DNA from: Lachnospiraceae bacterium
GTDB lineage: Bacteria; Bacillota; Clostridia; Lachnospirales; Lachnospiraceae
DNA length: 64,000 nucleotides
Assembly (NCBI GenBank): GCA_014804675.1
Contig: JAAUZH010000002.1
Location: 1-64,000 of the forward strand
Direction: 5' to 3'
The first letter of the stretch is position 1; every line of letters starts with the position of its first letter. The position numbers and the translations under genes are program-made. Positions 55,663 to 63,952 of this stretch are shown here, in pieces. The notes under the pieces are model-generated. The model was not told where the DNA came from, did no database searches, and saw only the letters and a list, made by a program, of their open reading frames with translations.

Positions 55663-55758
55663 CTATTTGTCCACCCATATCTTGAATGCTCGCTTACCGT
55701 AATCCCTGGCATAAAGTTTCTCACCATTTTTAGTAATGCATGCCCTAAATATATACAT
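55663..55758 (-). CDS. 31-aa small protein (MYIFRACIT type)
   Basis: Start ATG 55758 with GGAGG 6 nt upstream. The peptide MYIFRACITKNGEKLYARDYG... ends KIWVDK, then TAG. It resembles short proteins often found in clostridial phages and ICEs. Role unknown. Confidence 0.5.
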   Translation of the reverse strand: MYIFRACITKNGEKLYARDYGKRAFKIWVDK

Positions 55759-55786
55759 AGGCATCCTCCTTTCATTCAAAAATCAC

Positions 55787-55901
55787 TTGCCAAAAGGAAT
55801 GCCACGTTGTATAATTGAATTGTCTAGAAACAATTATACACTAGTTGAACGTGGTAAACACTTTCAACAGGGACCAAGTACCTTGTGTGCTTGGTTTTTT
55901 A
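55787..55901 (+). ncRNA. putative small RNA with promoter and terminator
   Basis: A strong promoter (TTGCCA, 55787-55792; 17 nt; TATAAT, 55810-55815) is followed about 60 nt later by an intrinsic terminator ACCAAG/CTTGGT-TTTTTT (55873-55901). The predicted transcript is 75-80 nt with no clear ORF. The -10 region lies in nested inverted repeats (CCACGTT/AACGTGG, 55802-55854; GTATAATTG/CAATTATAC, 55809-55839), which could be an operator. Confidence 0.45.
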
Positions 55902-55951
55902 TGTAAAGGCACAATCCTGTACCATCACATCAATCCATATTCCTAGAATTA

Positions 55952-56500
55952 TTATGCTACTTTAAATAGTTCAAGCAAGCATAATTCATAATCTGTATAA
56001 TCTAATTCGCCAAATCTCAGCCAATTATTATAGTACCTATAAGCATATTCTGCTGCTTGGTAACTCAAATCAAATATACCCATTATGCTCTCAACATTTA
56101 CATCTTGACAAATATTGTGTACAAGCGGCGGCGGTGCAAGGGCATATTTTGCAAAAAATTTAGCTTCTGCCTCTTCTTCCTCTCCTTCTTTTATATGTCC
56201 TAACGCATAATGGCCAATTTCATGCATTATTGTTTGGTTAATCCTTCCATAACTTTCACAAGAATCATTATAATAAATAGTCCATTCATGGGCTTTATTT
56301 TCCATTGAATACCCATCTAAACTAAATTTCAAGGAAGCCTTCTTTTGTTCGTTATTTAATGCCGAGTATGGGACAACCCTGATTCCCATTTTAACGGCCA
56401 TTTCAAACGCACTAATAGGAACACTTTTTATCTCGTACCCAAGAAATGTATCAATTACTACACGCTTAATTTCTTCATATTGTTCATTTTTAAGCCGCAT
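55952..56500 (-). CDS. immA: ImmA/IrrE-family metallopeptidase
   Basis: 182 aa. Zinc peptidase motif HEIGHYALGH around residue 91, with a later acidic helix (EEEEAEAKFFAKYALAPP) that provides the third ligand. This family cleaves an XRE repressor to trigger induction of a mobile element. It lies 8 nt downstream of such a repressor, same strand, as in ICEBs1 ImmR/ImmA. Confidence 0.93.
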   Translation of the reverse strand: MRLKNEQYEEIKRVVIDTFLGYEIKSVPISAFEMAVKMGIRVVPYSALNNEQKKASLKFSLDGYSMENKAHEWTIYYNDSCESYGRINQTIMHEIGHYALGHIKEGEEEEAEAKFFAKYALAPPPLVHNICQDVNVESIMGIFDLSYQAAEYAYRYYNNWLRFGELDYTDYELCLLELFKVA

Positions 56501-56508
56501 ACTACCTC

Positions 56509-56826
56509 CTATTTCTCGTCAATTAAAATACTAAACAATTCCATTTTTTCAGCCTTTGTCATTTTTTCAGCATTTCTTGCAATCAATGTTTTAACAACTT
56601 TCATGTCTGTATCTTTATCATTTTCTTCCTGTTTCAAAAGATAATCTACCGTAGTATCTAACGCCTCTGCTATTTTAATAAGATTTACACCTCTGGGAAT
56701 GCGATCTCCCTTTATATAATGCGATATCGCCGATTCTGTAATTCCAGAAGCTTGTGCTAATTCTTTCTGCGTCATGCTTTTTGTTGAAAGTAACTCAGTT
56801 ATCCTATTCGCCATACTTCTTTCCAT
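56509..56826 (-). CDS. immR: XRE-family repressor (ImmR-like)
   Basis: 105 aa from the ATG at 56826 (GGGAGG 7 nt upstream). An HTH_XRE domain occupies residues 1-65 (KSMTQKELAQASGITESAISHYIKGDRIP), followed by a charged tail (MTKAEKMELFSIL). Forms a likely operon with ImmA. Repressor of the integrated element; cleavage by ImmA is inferred from the family. Confidence 0.9.
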   Translation of the reverse strand: MERSMANRITELLSTKSMTQKELAQASGITESAISHYIKGDRIPRGVNLIKIAEALDTTVDYLLKQEENDKDTDMKVVKTLIARNAEKMTKAEKMELFSILIDEK

Positions 56827-56851
56827 TCCATTTCCTCCCATAGTTGTTTAC

Positions 56852-56889
56852 CTATCACTTACTATATATCAAAATTATCACTTCGTCAA
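56852..56889 (-). promoter_or_regulatory. promoter and operator-like repeats of immR-immA
   Basis: Minus strand TTGACG (56889-56884), 17-nt spacer, TATAGT (56866-56861). TATCACTT occurs twice around it, in the same orientation, as expected for operator half-sites. Confidence 0.5.
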
Positions 56890-57000
56890 GTATTTTCTCG
56901 AAAAATTATAACTTATCGTTCATATTCTTTTCAATCAAATATTATAGGGTTTAAAAAATGTAAAATTACTTGTACAAATACAACAGTTGTTAACATAGTA

Positions 57001-57079
57001 CATCCTTCTCTGGATATATTGTACTATGCGTCTTTGGTTTGTTTTGCTGGTAATATTTGGTAGTCTCTGTTTATATATC
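57001..57079. repeat. 79-bp dispersed repeat, copy 2
   Basis: Second copy of the sequence at 54740-54818, here with no regulator gene behind it. The block 56842-57110 otherwise holds the immR promoter and nothing recognisable. Confidence 0.6.
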
Positions 57080-57113
57080 AAAGAGCCTGCAAATTTAGAT
57101 TCACAAGCTCTTT
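57080..57113 (-). terminator. hairpin at the end of the 94-aa gene
   Basis: AAAGAGC and GCTCTTT form the stem with partial pairing inside; it overlaps the gene's stop codon. Confidence 0.45.
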
Positions 57114-57396
57114 AATATACTACCTTCCACCGGCATTCGTTTATGAAGTACCTGAGTTGAACGGTCTTTTCGATTCCAAGCACTTCAATCTTACAGTCGT
57201 ATTCTAACATATTGGGGATTTGGAATGTCCCTCCTATGTCGTGATATGCCCTGTGGGCTTCCAACTGCTTTTTGGCCGGTTTATATTTTTGTACGGTAAA
57301 AGTCTGCCATTCTTTGAATTCATCCTCTACCCGGAAGCGGATTGGGATGATCTCCCCGTTTTTAAACTGGCAAATTACTTCTGCTGGCTTTGTCAT
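57112..57396 (-). CDS. 94-aa hypothetical phage-region protein
   Basis: Beta-rich soluble protein (VICQFKNGEIIPIRFRVEDEF ... CRWKVVY). It matches the style of small proteins found after lysis genes in clostridial prophages. No function assigned. Confidence 0.6.
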   Translation of the reverse strand: MTKPAEVICQFKNGEIIPIRFRVEDEFKEWQTFTVQKYKPAKKQLEAHRAYHDIGGTFQIPNMLEYDCKIEVLGIEKTVQLRYFINECRWKVVY

Positions 57397-57471
57397 GGTA
57401 TCACTCCCTAATGCTATTATGACAGAACATTTGTTTCGTTACATTAGGGAGTTGTTGGAAGATAACTTATA

Positions 57472-58131
57472 TCATGCCTTTATCAATTTGCCTTGCTTTA
57501 ATAGCTCCAACATTTTAGTATTCTGGCCATACGTTCCCTTATAATCTGCCTCGCTTTTCGTTATGCCGTTCTTGACGGCAATCTTCGCCCTAAAAGGCTT
57601 GGATGTATCTGTGCACCCGCAAGCCTTTAATGCAACAAGGAGTGTAGCTTTGCCAGTATATTTCGGATAATAGCTTGTCCTACTGCCAGACTGCACCTTT
57701 GTGTCTGCCGCTGCACACGGCTTCAAAAACAAATCCCTCTCCGCTTTCCTGCGCCGTGTCAGTCCGTCCAGTACCTTTCCGCCCGCTTTGTTGTATAACA
57801 GCATCTTTTCGGCTATAATGGATTTGCTTCTGCTGCCGCTTGCGGTCAATTGGTCAATGTTGCCCAGATTATACGAAAAGCTGACCATGGCATCAAATTC
57901 GTTTTGGTTCCATTGGTATCTGGAATCGTATTTTTCCACGTTTTTCTCATACTTTGCCAAATCCTGCCGCAAGTATTCCTCCGCTTGTTCCTGCGTAATC
58001 TTCTGCCCCATTTTTACTCCTGTAGTGTGCCCGTAGCCAATAGTGGGCACTCCCGCCGGACACTGATAGGCTGTCAGCCTGCAGCCCTCAAAAATTTTGA
58101 TTAAATCTACACCTGCTTGTCCTGTTTTCAT
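57472..58131 (-). CDS. phage lysozyme (GH24)
   Basis: 219 aa. Catalytic Glu in IKIFEGCRLTAYQCPAG, then TIGYGHTTGV, a classic GH24 lysozyme. A distinct C-terminal part from about 155 (YYPKYTGKATLLVALKACG ... LLKQGKLIKA) looks like a cell-wall-binding repeat. No signal peptide, so release relies on the adjacent holin. Last gene of the lysis module. Confidence 0.93.
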   Translation of the reverse strand: MKTGQAGVDLIKIFEGCRLTAYQCPAGVPTIGYGHTTGVKMGQKITQEQAEEYLRQDLAKYEKNVEKYDSRYQWNQNEFDAMVSFSYNLGNIDQLTASGSRSKSIIAEKMLLYNKAGGKVLDGLTRRRKAERDLFLKPCAAADTKVQSGSRTSYYPKYTGKATLLVALKACGCTDTSKPFRAKIAVKNGITKSEADYKGTYGQNTKMLELLKQGKLIKA

Positions 58132-58132
58132 A

Positions 58133-58414
58133 CTATTCTCCTTTCTCCCCTTCTGCTAACAAGTTCCGCATCGTTTCATACAGACCGGTGGAAGCCAAAC
58201 CGCTGATCATTCCGCCAAGTACTACTTCCGCATTGATTCTTCCCATATGTGTAAGCAATCCAATAATGCATCCCAATACCAGCATGGTTATAGGTATGTA
58301 CTGGTTCCCGAACCGTTCAAATACCTTTGCATATTTCAGGGCAAAGCCCACGCATAGGCAAATCCCAAGGTTTACCAAGTCAATGTACTGCAGCAAAAAA
58401 TTCAATTCATTCAT
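58133..58414 (-). CDS. phage holin
   Basis: 93 aa with three hydrophobic helices (residues 12-28, 40-57, 64-80) and a charged C-terminus (EGEKGE). Typical small holin of clostridial phages (Phage_holin_5_2-like). It forms lesions for endolysin exit. Overlaps the next upstream gene by 4 nt and lies 1 nt before the lysozyme. Confidence 0.85.
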   Translation of the reverse strand: MNELNFLLQYIDLVNLGICLCVGFALKYAKVFERFGNQYIPITMLVLGCIIGLLTHMGRINAEVVLGGMISGLASTGLYETMRNLLAEGEKGE

Positions 58415-58758
58415 GTTTCGTTCCTCTCCTTCTCTTCTTTTGGGTCTTCCGGCATGTCCAGAAGTGTGTGGTATAGTTTCGTGGCGACATCATTACCGCC
58501 TAGGTTATGGTAAGCCTCATATACTTTTTTTATGGATTCTTTTGCGTATATTGGGCAATACTCCCGCTCCTGGTACTTATTATAATTTGCAACGATGCTT
58601 TCACGAAGAAGTGACTGCACTCCTTCCGCTATGGCATTGCTCTTTTTTTGTGCGCATATCAGTTTTTTTGTTATGTAGGCATATAGCAGACTTAAAACAA
58701 ATGACACTAAGGCAAATAGCCACTCCGTCCAGTTTGATTGCAAATATTCTAATAACAT
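58411..58758 (-). CDS. phage hypothetical membrane protein
   Basis: 115 aa with one N-terminal membrane helix (WLFALVSFVLSLLYAYIT) and a long charged soluble tail. It overlaps the holin gene by 4 nt and is part of the lysis module; might be a second holin component or spanin-like factor, but no family is clear. Confidence 0.65.
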   Translation of the reverse strand: MLLEYLQSNWTEWLFALVSFVLSLLYAYITKKLICAQKKSNAIAEGVQSLLRESIVANYNKYQEREYCPIYAKESIKKVYEAYHNLGGNDVATKLYHTLLDMPEDPKEEKERNET

Positions 58759-58776
58759 ATTCCTTCCTCTCTTCCT

Positions 58777-60108
58777 TTACATATCCAGCTTATTCTTGAT
58801 TTTTTCCAGTACAGATTCAATGTTGCTGATTTTTGCTTTTAATTCGGCATTTTCTTTTTCAAGTGCGCCGTTCTTTTCCCATAATATTTGTAGCATTTTT
58901 ATAATGTCAGCTTCAAACTCTTCATATCTTAGCCCTCGTGTATATTCGCCTTCAATAGCCTCCTCTACGAATTCCCCATCCTTTTCCACCATCCTTGTTT
59001 TTGGGGATTTGATAAATCCAGCAAAGTCCAATGTGCTCATGCCAAGATTTTCAAGCAGTTCCTCAACGTCATCTGACAACATACCGTGGTGTGTTCTCCC
59101 CGAACTACCATCAATAAATTTAAACGATTTTGGTTGCAACCCCATTATAAAATCTATCGTCTTGGTTTCATCCAAATCCTTTATATCTCTCTTTTCACTT
59201 TTATCGGACGTTGTAATTGTGCTTGTTGCTGCATATATGTTTTTCCATTTATAATTAGCACTTCCAAGGTCTACCGTTGCACCAACAGTTAAATTTTTTA
59301 CGCCAAAAAACTCAGCGCCATCAACCTTGTTACTAAACAAAAAATCTAATCGCCCGTTCGGTCCGATTGTGCGTAATCGTGCGCCGTTGTAAAGTTCTGC
59401 GCCAAGAAATAGTTCATAGGCTCCATTTGAATCTTTTAGAAAATTTGCTATCTCTGAATGGTAAACTCTGTCTGCCCAATCTTTCCATTCACCATTCAAC
59501 ATTATGCGCTGATATTGTTTTACCGTAAACGAAGTTCCCGAATAATCGCCAAAAGAATAAACAATCTGCATCTTCCAGCTAGTGCCCTGTGCTATTACAA
59601 TACCATAATGCCAACTACCTGACGGCGGAGAATTAAGCGCATTTGCATCACCATAATACCAACCATTTGTTAATGCAGAATTCCAATCTGTTATTTTCGT
59701 ACAATAATCTGCAAGTCTAAAAACTGTACCAGACAACGCAAGCTGTGCACCTGCGGAATAAGTAGTATTATTGTCAGTAGTCTTATATCCACTATCATTT
59801 AATAATTCACTAAGTTTAGAGGGAATTGCAGGTTTATTTTTAATATACGCATCATTCGCAGCATCTGTAACATTCCAGTTAGGTTGTACATTTACCTCGG
59901 CACCTTCGGCGATTCCTTCCAGCTTGTTTTTTTCTTCGTTCGTGTAGTCATTGGTGGACAAGTCTTTGCCCGAAACCTTGTCAACCTTCTCATCATCTAT
60001 TTTTTTCAGTTCTTCATCTATTATCTCTGTATTTTTGTTCATGTCCTCCACATTATAGAACTCCGTTTTCTCTGGAAGATACATATTATAATTTTTACTT
60101 CTTTTCAT
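58777..60108 (-). CDS. phage tail fibre with S74 intramolecular chaperone
   Basis: 443 aa. N-terminal attachment and coiled-coil part (DMNKNTEIIDEELKKID), AEGAEVNVQPNWN-type phage fibre segment, a pyocin-knob-like middle (DWNSALTNGWYYGDA ... GEWKDWADRVYHS), then a Peptidase_S74 chaperone domain (SDKSEKRDIKDLD ... GMLSDDVEELL) and a C-terminal coiled coil. The chaperone is removed by self-cleavage after trimer folding. It recognises the host surface. Confidence 0.9.
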   Translation of the reverse strand: MKRSKNYNMYLPEKTEFYNVEDMNKNTEIIDEELKKIDDEKVDKVSGKDLSTNDYTNEEKNKLEGIAEGAEVNVQPNWNVTDAANDAYIKNKPAIPSKLSELLNDSGYKTTDNNTTYSAGAQLALSGTVFRLADYCTKITDWNSALTNGWYYGDANALNSPPSGSWHYGIVIAQGTSWKMQIVYSFGDYSGTSFTVKQYQRIMLNGEWKDWADRVYHSEIANFLKDSNGAYELFLGAELYNGARLRTIGPNGRLDFLFSNKVDGAEFFGVKNLTVGATVDLGSANYKWKNIYAATSTITTSDKSEKRDIKDLDETKTIDFIMGLQPKSFKFIDGSSGRTHHGMLSDDVEELLENLGMSTLDFAGFIKSPKTRMVEKDGEFVEEAIEGEYTRGLRYEEFEADIIKMLQILWEKNGALEKENAELKAKISNIESVLEKIKNKLDM

Positions 60109-60620
60109 TTAAACACCTCGGTTCTTATCTGTTCATAAGTCCTGTTAGCCAATTCACCATGAGTCTTCCCACTCATCATTTCATAGGTATTAAACAATAT
60201 CGTTGCATCTATCAAAAGATTCAGTGGGATGATCTCATCCAGCATTTTACATACCGTTTCAAACATTGCTTTTCTGCCAAGTGCAATTTTTACTGTAATT
60301 TTTTCTTGCTCCGCCTTCAAATAAAATCCATTTTCACCACATAACGTTTCTAATTTTTTTCTCAATGTTCTAATCGTATACGGAAGCCTGCCATTTTCCT
60401 TTTCCATAATGCGGAATCTTCTATCCTCTACATCATCCGTATCCTTCGGCACTATTCCATATTCCTTCTCCCTTCTCCCGATTCCGTCTAATGTAGCTGT
60501 CCCAATAAATAAATCCTGCTCCAGATTTTCCGCATCTTTGGCAGGATTTATTTTATCGTTCATATTATAAATTGCTGGAAATTCTTTGGTGCTTTTCAAT
60601 ACCTCTGGATACTCAAACAC
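60105..60620 (-). CDS. phage tail protein, YmfQ/DUF2313 family
   Basis: 171 aa, matching DUF2313: an N-terminal FLEYPEVLKSTKEFPAIY region, a RFRIMEKENGRLPYTIRTLRK helix and ALGRKAMFETVCKMLDEIIPLN. It is a baseplate-tail junction component in myophages. Overlaps both neighbouring tail genes by 4 and 8 nt. Confidence 0.88.
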   Translation of the reverse strand: MFEYPEVLKSTKEFPAIYNMNDKINPAKDAENLEQDLFIGTATLDGIGRREKEYGIVPKDTDDVEDRRFRIMEKENGRLPYTIRTLRKKLETLCGENGFYLKAEQEKITVKIALGRKAMFETVCKMLDEIIPLNLLIDATILFNTYEMMSGKTHGELANRTYEQIRTEVFK

Positions 60621-61671
60621 TGTTTACCACTCCCCTCTTCGGAATACAGGAATAACCTAACAAGATATTTTCTGCATTTCCATTTAATTTTGTATCTTTC
60701 ACATCCAAAATCCCTTCTATAGCTAACAACCTGCTTTCTATGTGTGAGATCCTTACCAATAACTGCTCTGATTTATGCCACTCTTTTGCTAATTCCATAA
60801 AATATTCATCCACTGCATTATCCATATAAGAGTGCAATGCTTGATAACTATATCCCGTATCATAGACTATCTCACTTTCTATATCTATTATGACAGTTTC
60901 CACTGCCTTAACTATTACTTTATGTCCAATTGGCGCTATTCCATCTCCCTGGCCGTGATTCTGCTCTGGATCCACAAGCGATTGTACCTTTTCAAGCAGC
61001 TCCTGACTCGGAGCTGTATAATCCGCTGCTAAAATTACCGGATATATAAATTCCTCTCCTTCCGCTCTTCTTGGTGTCTTAACCGCTCCCACTCCATCTA
61101 TTTGCCCTATAAATCCATCATAGTCTGCACGATTCCCGCCGAAATACTTGGAATCATAAAGCTGTAGCAGCCTTTCCCTGTACACTTCGATATCTTCCCT
61201 GTCATTTCCCGGTTCTAGCACTTCTACAAGCACTCCTCCCTGATAATCCTCTACAAAATCAATAGGTATCAATTCCCCACCAATTTTGTTTCCAACAGTG
61301 CCTGCTTCCTCACATTCCATTACATATGCAAATTCCGATATCCATTCTGTGCATATATAATTGAAATCCCCGCTGCTGAACCTGGTTCCAATTTCGATTT
61401 CCTGTGAAAATTTTCCCTTTAGATTTGCCTTTGTTGCCTGCTTTATTGGTAATCCCTTGTCCTCGCCATTTTGTATTAAATGCTCTTCATCCTGTGTTGA
61501 TGTGTACATATTGTCATAAACGGTTTCCATGGCAAGATATGCCTGCTCAAGCTGCAATGCCTGCTTCACACAGGCATTATATATAAGGCTCCCTTCCCTT
61601 GTATCCACATCATCCGGGAGCTCTGCCATCATTTCCGCCATAATGTTATCAAATGTCTTGTTTTCAAACAT
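60613..61671 (-). CDS. phage baseplate J-like protein
   Basis: 352 aa, matching Baseplate_J (gp47): MAEMMAELPDDVDTREGSLIYNA at the start, AYLAMETVYDNMYTSTQDEEHL, then GNDREDIEVYRERLLQLYDSKYFGGNRADYDG and YFMELAKEWHKSEQLLVRISHIESRL. Builds the baseplate wedge. It overlaps the preceding DUF2634-like gene by a few nt. Confidence 0.93.
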   Translation of the reverse strand: MFENKTFDNIMAEMMAELPDDVDTREGSLIYNACVKQALQLEQAYLAMETVYDNMYTSTQDEEHLIQNGEDKGLPIKQATKANLKGKFSQEIEIGTRFSSGDFNYICTEWISEFAYVMECEEAGTVGNKIGGELIPIDFVEDYQGGVLVEVLEPGNDREDIEVYRERLLQLYDSKYFGGNRADYDGFIGQIDGVGAVKTPRRAEGEEFIYPVILAADYTAPSQELLEKVQSLVDPEQNHGQGDGIAPIGHKVIVKAVETVIIDIESEIVYDTGYSYQALHSYMDNAVDEYFMELAKEWHKSEQLLVRISHIESRLLAIEGILDVKDTKLNGNAENILLGYSCIPKRGVVNSV

Positions 61672-61857
61672 CTATTTCCGCCTCCCCATAATCTGTCACA
61701 ACGGTAAATGACAAATACATTTTTTCGTCCTTGATCGTACACTTAAAATTATCAATATCCAAAATATGCTCATTGACCGAAAGACAATCCTCCACCATCC
61801 TTTTAGCTTCCATCTGCAGGTATTCCCCATGATTGGATGCCCCGACAAGTGTGTTTA
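61665..61857 (-). pseudogene. 3' fragment of a phage tail gene (DUF2634/XkdS-like), truncated by a deletion
   Basis: Only the last about 62 codons remain (NTLVGASNHGEYLQM ... ILDIDNFKCTIKDEK ... VTDYGEAEIDV), ending in TGA at 61665 just over the next start. The 5' end is cut at the junction near 61857, where an opposite-strand gene fragment begins. Such proteins are baseplate components. Confidence 0.8.
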
Positions 61858-61858
61858 A

Positions 61859-62323
61859 TTCAAAATAGGAAAATCTGATTTATTAGATGACAAATCTTCT
61901 TTGCTAGGAAAACAATCAAAAAAAGGGATTGTTATTAACGTTCTCGGTCGTGTTGCTGCTGGAATTCCAATAGAAGCCGTTGAGGACATTATTGACACAG
62001 AAGAAATTTCAGAAGATTTAACCAAAACCGGTAAATTCTTCGGATTACAAATACACGGTGACAGCATGGAACCCAGAATGTACGAAGGGGATGTTGTTAT
62101 TGTCAGGCAACAGGAAGATGCAGAAAGTGGCGATATTGTAATAGCACTTGTAAACGGGAATGATGCAACCTGCAAACGGATCATGAAATATGCAGGTGGA
62201 ATCAGTCTTCTATCCCTTAATTCCAAATATGAGCCTATGATGTTTACTGACAAAGATATTATCGAAAAGCCAGTAAAAATCATTGGGAAAGTCATAGAAT
62301 TGAGAGGAAAACTGAAATTTTAA
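61859..62323 (+). pseudogene. S24/LexA-type repressor lacking its DNA-binding domain
   Basis: The frame starts at the junction and reads FKIGKSDLLDDK ... GKQSKKGIVINVLGRVAAGIP, then the S24 peptidase fold with catalytic Ser in HGDSMEPRMYEGD and Lys in DATCKRIMKY. The N-terminal HTH that such phage repressors need is missing. The frame is blocked upstream by TAA, so only internal TTG/ATG starts are possible. It is a remnant of the prophage's CI-like repressor. Confidence 0.85.
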
Positions 62324-62451
62324 TATACTTCATATTATTCAATTTTTATAAAGTAAACCTAGTAATACATTGAAAAGTACATTACATATTGTTTTTTTCT
62401 TCATGAAATGATAAAATTTTACAAAAACTAAAAGAAAAGAGGATTATTTCT

Positions 62452-63648
62452 ATGAAAGAAAAAAATTCTAAAACAGGTGGCGGATGCCTAATGACATCTT
62501 TGAAAATAATGGGATTCTTTTTACTATTTTCACTAATATTGGTTTTCGGATGGATTGCCGGCATTATTTGGCTTATCTTTTTCAGAAAGAAAATGGATTC
62601 TGAACCAAAGAAGCAAATGAAATACACAATAGCCATTTCTACTGCCTCTATTATTTCTTTTGCTATTTTTATTGTTTATGTGGTATTTGCTCCTCCAACA
62701 CCAACAAAGCTAGAACTTGTGTCTGAATACAAAGAAAGCGAATTAGATGTAGATACTGATTATGTTATCAATGTAAATTTTGAACCGAAAGATGCTTCAT
62801 TAAGATTGGTTACATACGAAATAGACAACCCTCTTTTAGCTACAATAACATCGAGCGAAGACAATCCTGCGCAACTTACATTACACACAAAGCAAGCAGG
62901 TACCGTTAATATTGTTGCGAAATATTCAGACGTAGAAAGCAACACTTTAACTTTTCATATTATTGCTCCAGAACCTGCCCCAGAACCTGTTGTTAAAGAG
63001 GAAGAAAATACCGTTCAGGAAGATGATACAACATATCCGGACAGCATAAATGGAATTGATGTATCATTTAGCGAAAGTGTCAACAATGATGTCACAGGAA
63101 GTTGGAGACTCGCAAGGGTTGCTACCACCACTTCAACAGAAGAATACGCACTTGATTACTACAAGGCATTCTTCAAAGATGACGATGAAGTTCATGTAAT
63201 TGTTAATTTTACTCTTAATACAACAGCAATCCTAAATGTATTTGGGGATACCATTTCTTTGGACATTCATGAGTATGTAGATAAAGAAGAGCATGATGCT
63301 TCTGCTCTTGGTGGTGGACTGTTACTCGCTTCCTATGGAATAAATAAGGAAACCGGCACAATCGAGGAATTAGTGGATGATGATACTGAACAGGAAATCG
63401 AAGCCAACTCACAGCCAGTAGACACTAATGAACAATCCTCTGATGTTCAAGAGACTGCTGAAACATCTAGCCAAGCCACAGAATCTTCTACAAACGAAAC
63501 CAATACAGCGCAGATGGTTTGGATTGATGACACTGGTAAAAAGTATCATAGAAAATCCACTTGTAGCAATATGAGCGACCCATATCAGGTAGAAATATCA
63601 ACAGCAGAAGGTAGAGGATACGGACCTTGTAAAAAGTGTTACAGATAG
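62452..63648 (+). CDS. membrane-anchored extracytoplasmic protein with Ig-like and Cys-rich C-terminal domain
   Basis: 398 aa with AGAGGA 8 nt before the ATG. Two membrane helices (about 18-42 and 58-80), then an Ig/cadherin-like part (ASLRLVTYEIDNPLLATITS), Glu/Pro- and Ser/Thr-rich linkers, a DUF5067-like domain (about 195-300), and a C-terminal module, VWIDDTGKKYHRKSTCSNM ... GPCKKCYR, with four Cys that may bind a metal. The same C-terminal module occurs in many clostridial surface proteins. It is likely a lysogenic conversion gene rather than a phage structural gene. Confidence 0.7.
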   Translation: MKEKNSKTGGGCLMTSLKIMGFFLLFSLILVFGWIAGIIWLIFFRKKMDSEPKKQMKYTIAISTASIISFAIFIVYVVFAPPTPTKLELVSEYKESELDVDTDYVINVNFEPKDASLRLVTYEIDNPLLATITSSEDNPAQLTLHTKQAGTVNIVAKYSDVESNTLTFHIIAPEPAPEPVVKEEENTVQEDDTTYPDSINGIDVSFSESVNNDVTGSWRLARVATTTSTEEYALDYYKAFFKDDDEVHVIVNFTLNTTAILNVFGDTISLDIHEYVDKEEHDASALGGGLLLASYGINKETGTIEELVDDDTEQEIEANSQPVDTNEQSSDVQETAETSSQATESSTNETNTAQMVWIDDTGKKYHRKSTCSNMSDPYQVEISTAEGRGYGPCKKCYR

Positions 63649-63696
63649 TAAAAACAAGATTAGCTTTAAAATAGAAAGATAAAAGACATAAAAAAA

Positions 63697-63781
63697 TTGC
63701 GATATCGCAACCATACTAACACCAAAACGAATTTGTTGAAGTCAACAAATTCGCACAACGGAAACCGTGACAAATTGTCAC
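63697..63781. repeat. three consecutive palindromes
   Basis: TTGCGATATCGCAA (63697-63710), CGAATTTGTTGA/TCAACAAATTCG (63728-63753) and GTGACAA/TTGTCAC (63767-63781). They lie between the surface-protein gene and the promoter at 63807. Confidence 0.7.
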
Positions 63782-63806
63782 AGTTTAAAAATCTTCGGGG
63801 AGCATA

Positions 63807-63835
63807 TTGCAATCAAAATCCGCATATGCTATAAT
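63807..63835 (+). promoter_or_regulatory. strong promoter of a putative small RNA
   Basis: TTGCAA, 17 nt, TATAAT. The predicted start is near 63842. Confidence 0.65.
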
Positions 63836-63841
63836 GTCGCT

Positions 63842-63929
63842 AGACAAAAAGCTATGACAGTTCCATACGGACAAAGAACGAGCCCCCGGTTGTACTGCGA
63901 ATACTTCCGGGGGCTCTTCTTTTCTTTTT
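63842..63929 (+). ncRNA. putative antisense-type small RNA
   Basis: A transcript of about 85 nt running from the promoter at 63807-63835 to the intrinsic terminator at 63880-63929. It ends near the tail of an opposite-strand short ORF (stop at 63953), with convergent orientation, as in the type I toxin-antitoxin pairs txpA/ratA and bsrG/SR4 of B. subtilis. The antitoxin function is inferred. Confidence 0.4.
63880..63929 (+). terminator. intrinsic terminator
   Basis: GAGCCCCCGG and CCGGGGGCTC form a 10-bp stem followed by TTCTTTTCTTTTTA. The stem is symmetrical, so it may also end transcripts from the right. Confidence 0.8.
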
Positions 63930-63952
63930 ATAGTGGCAAAGCACCCACTAGG

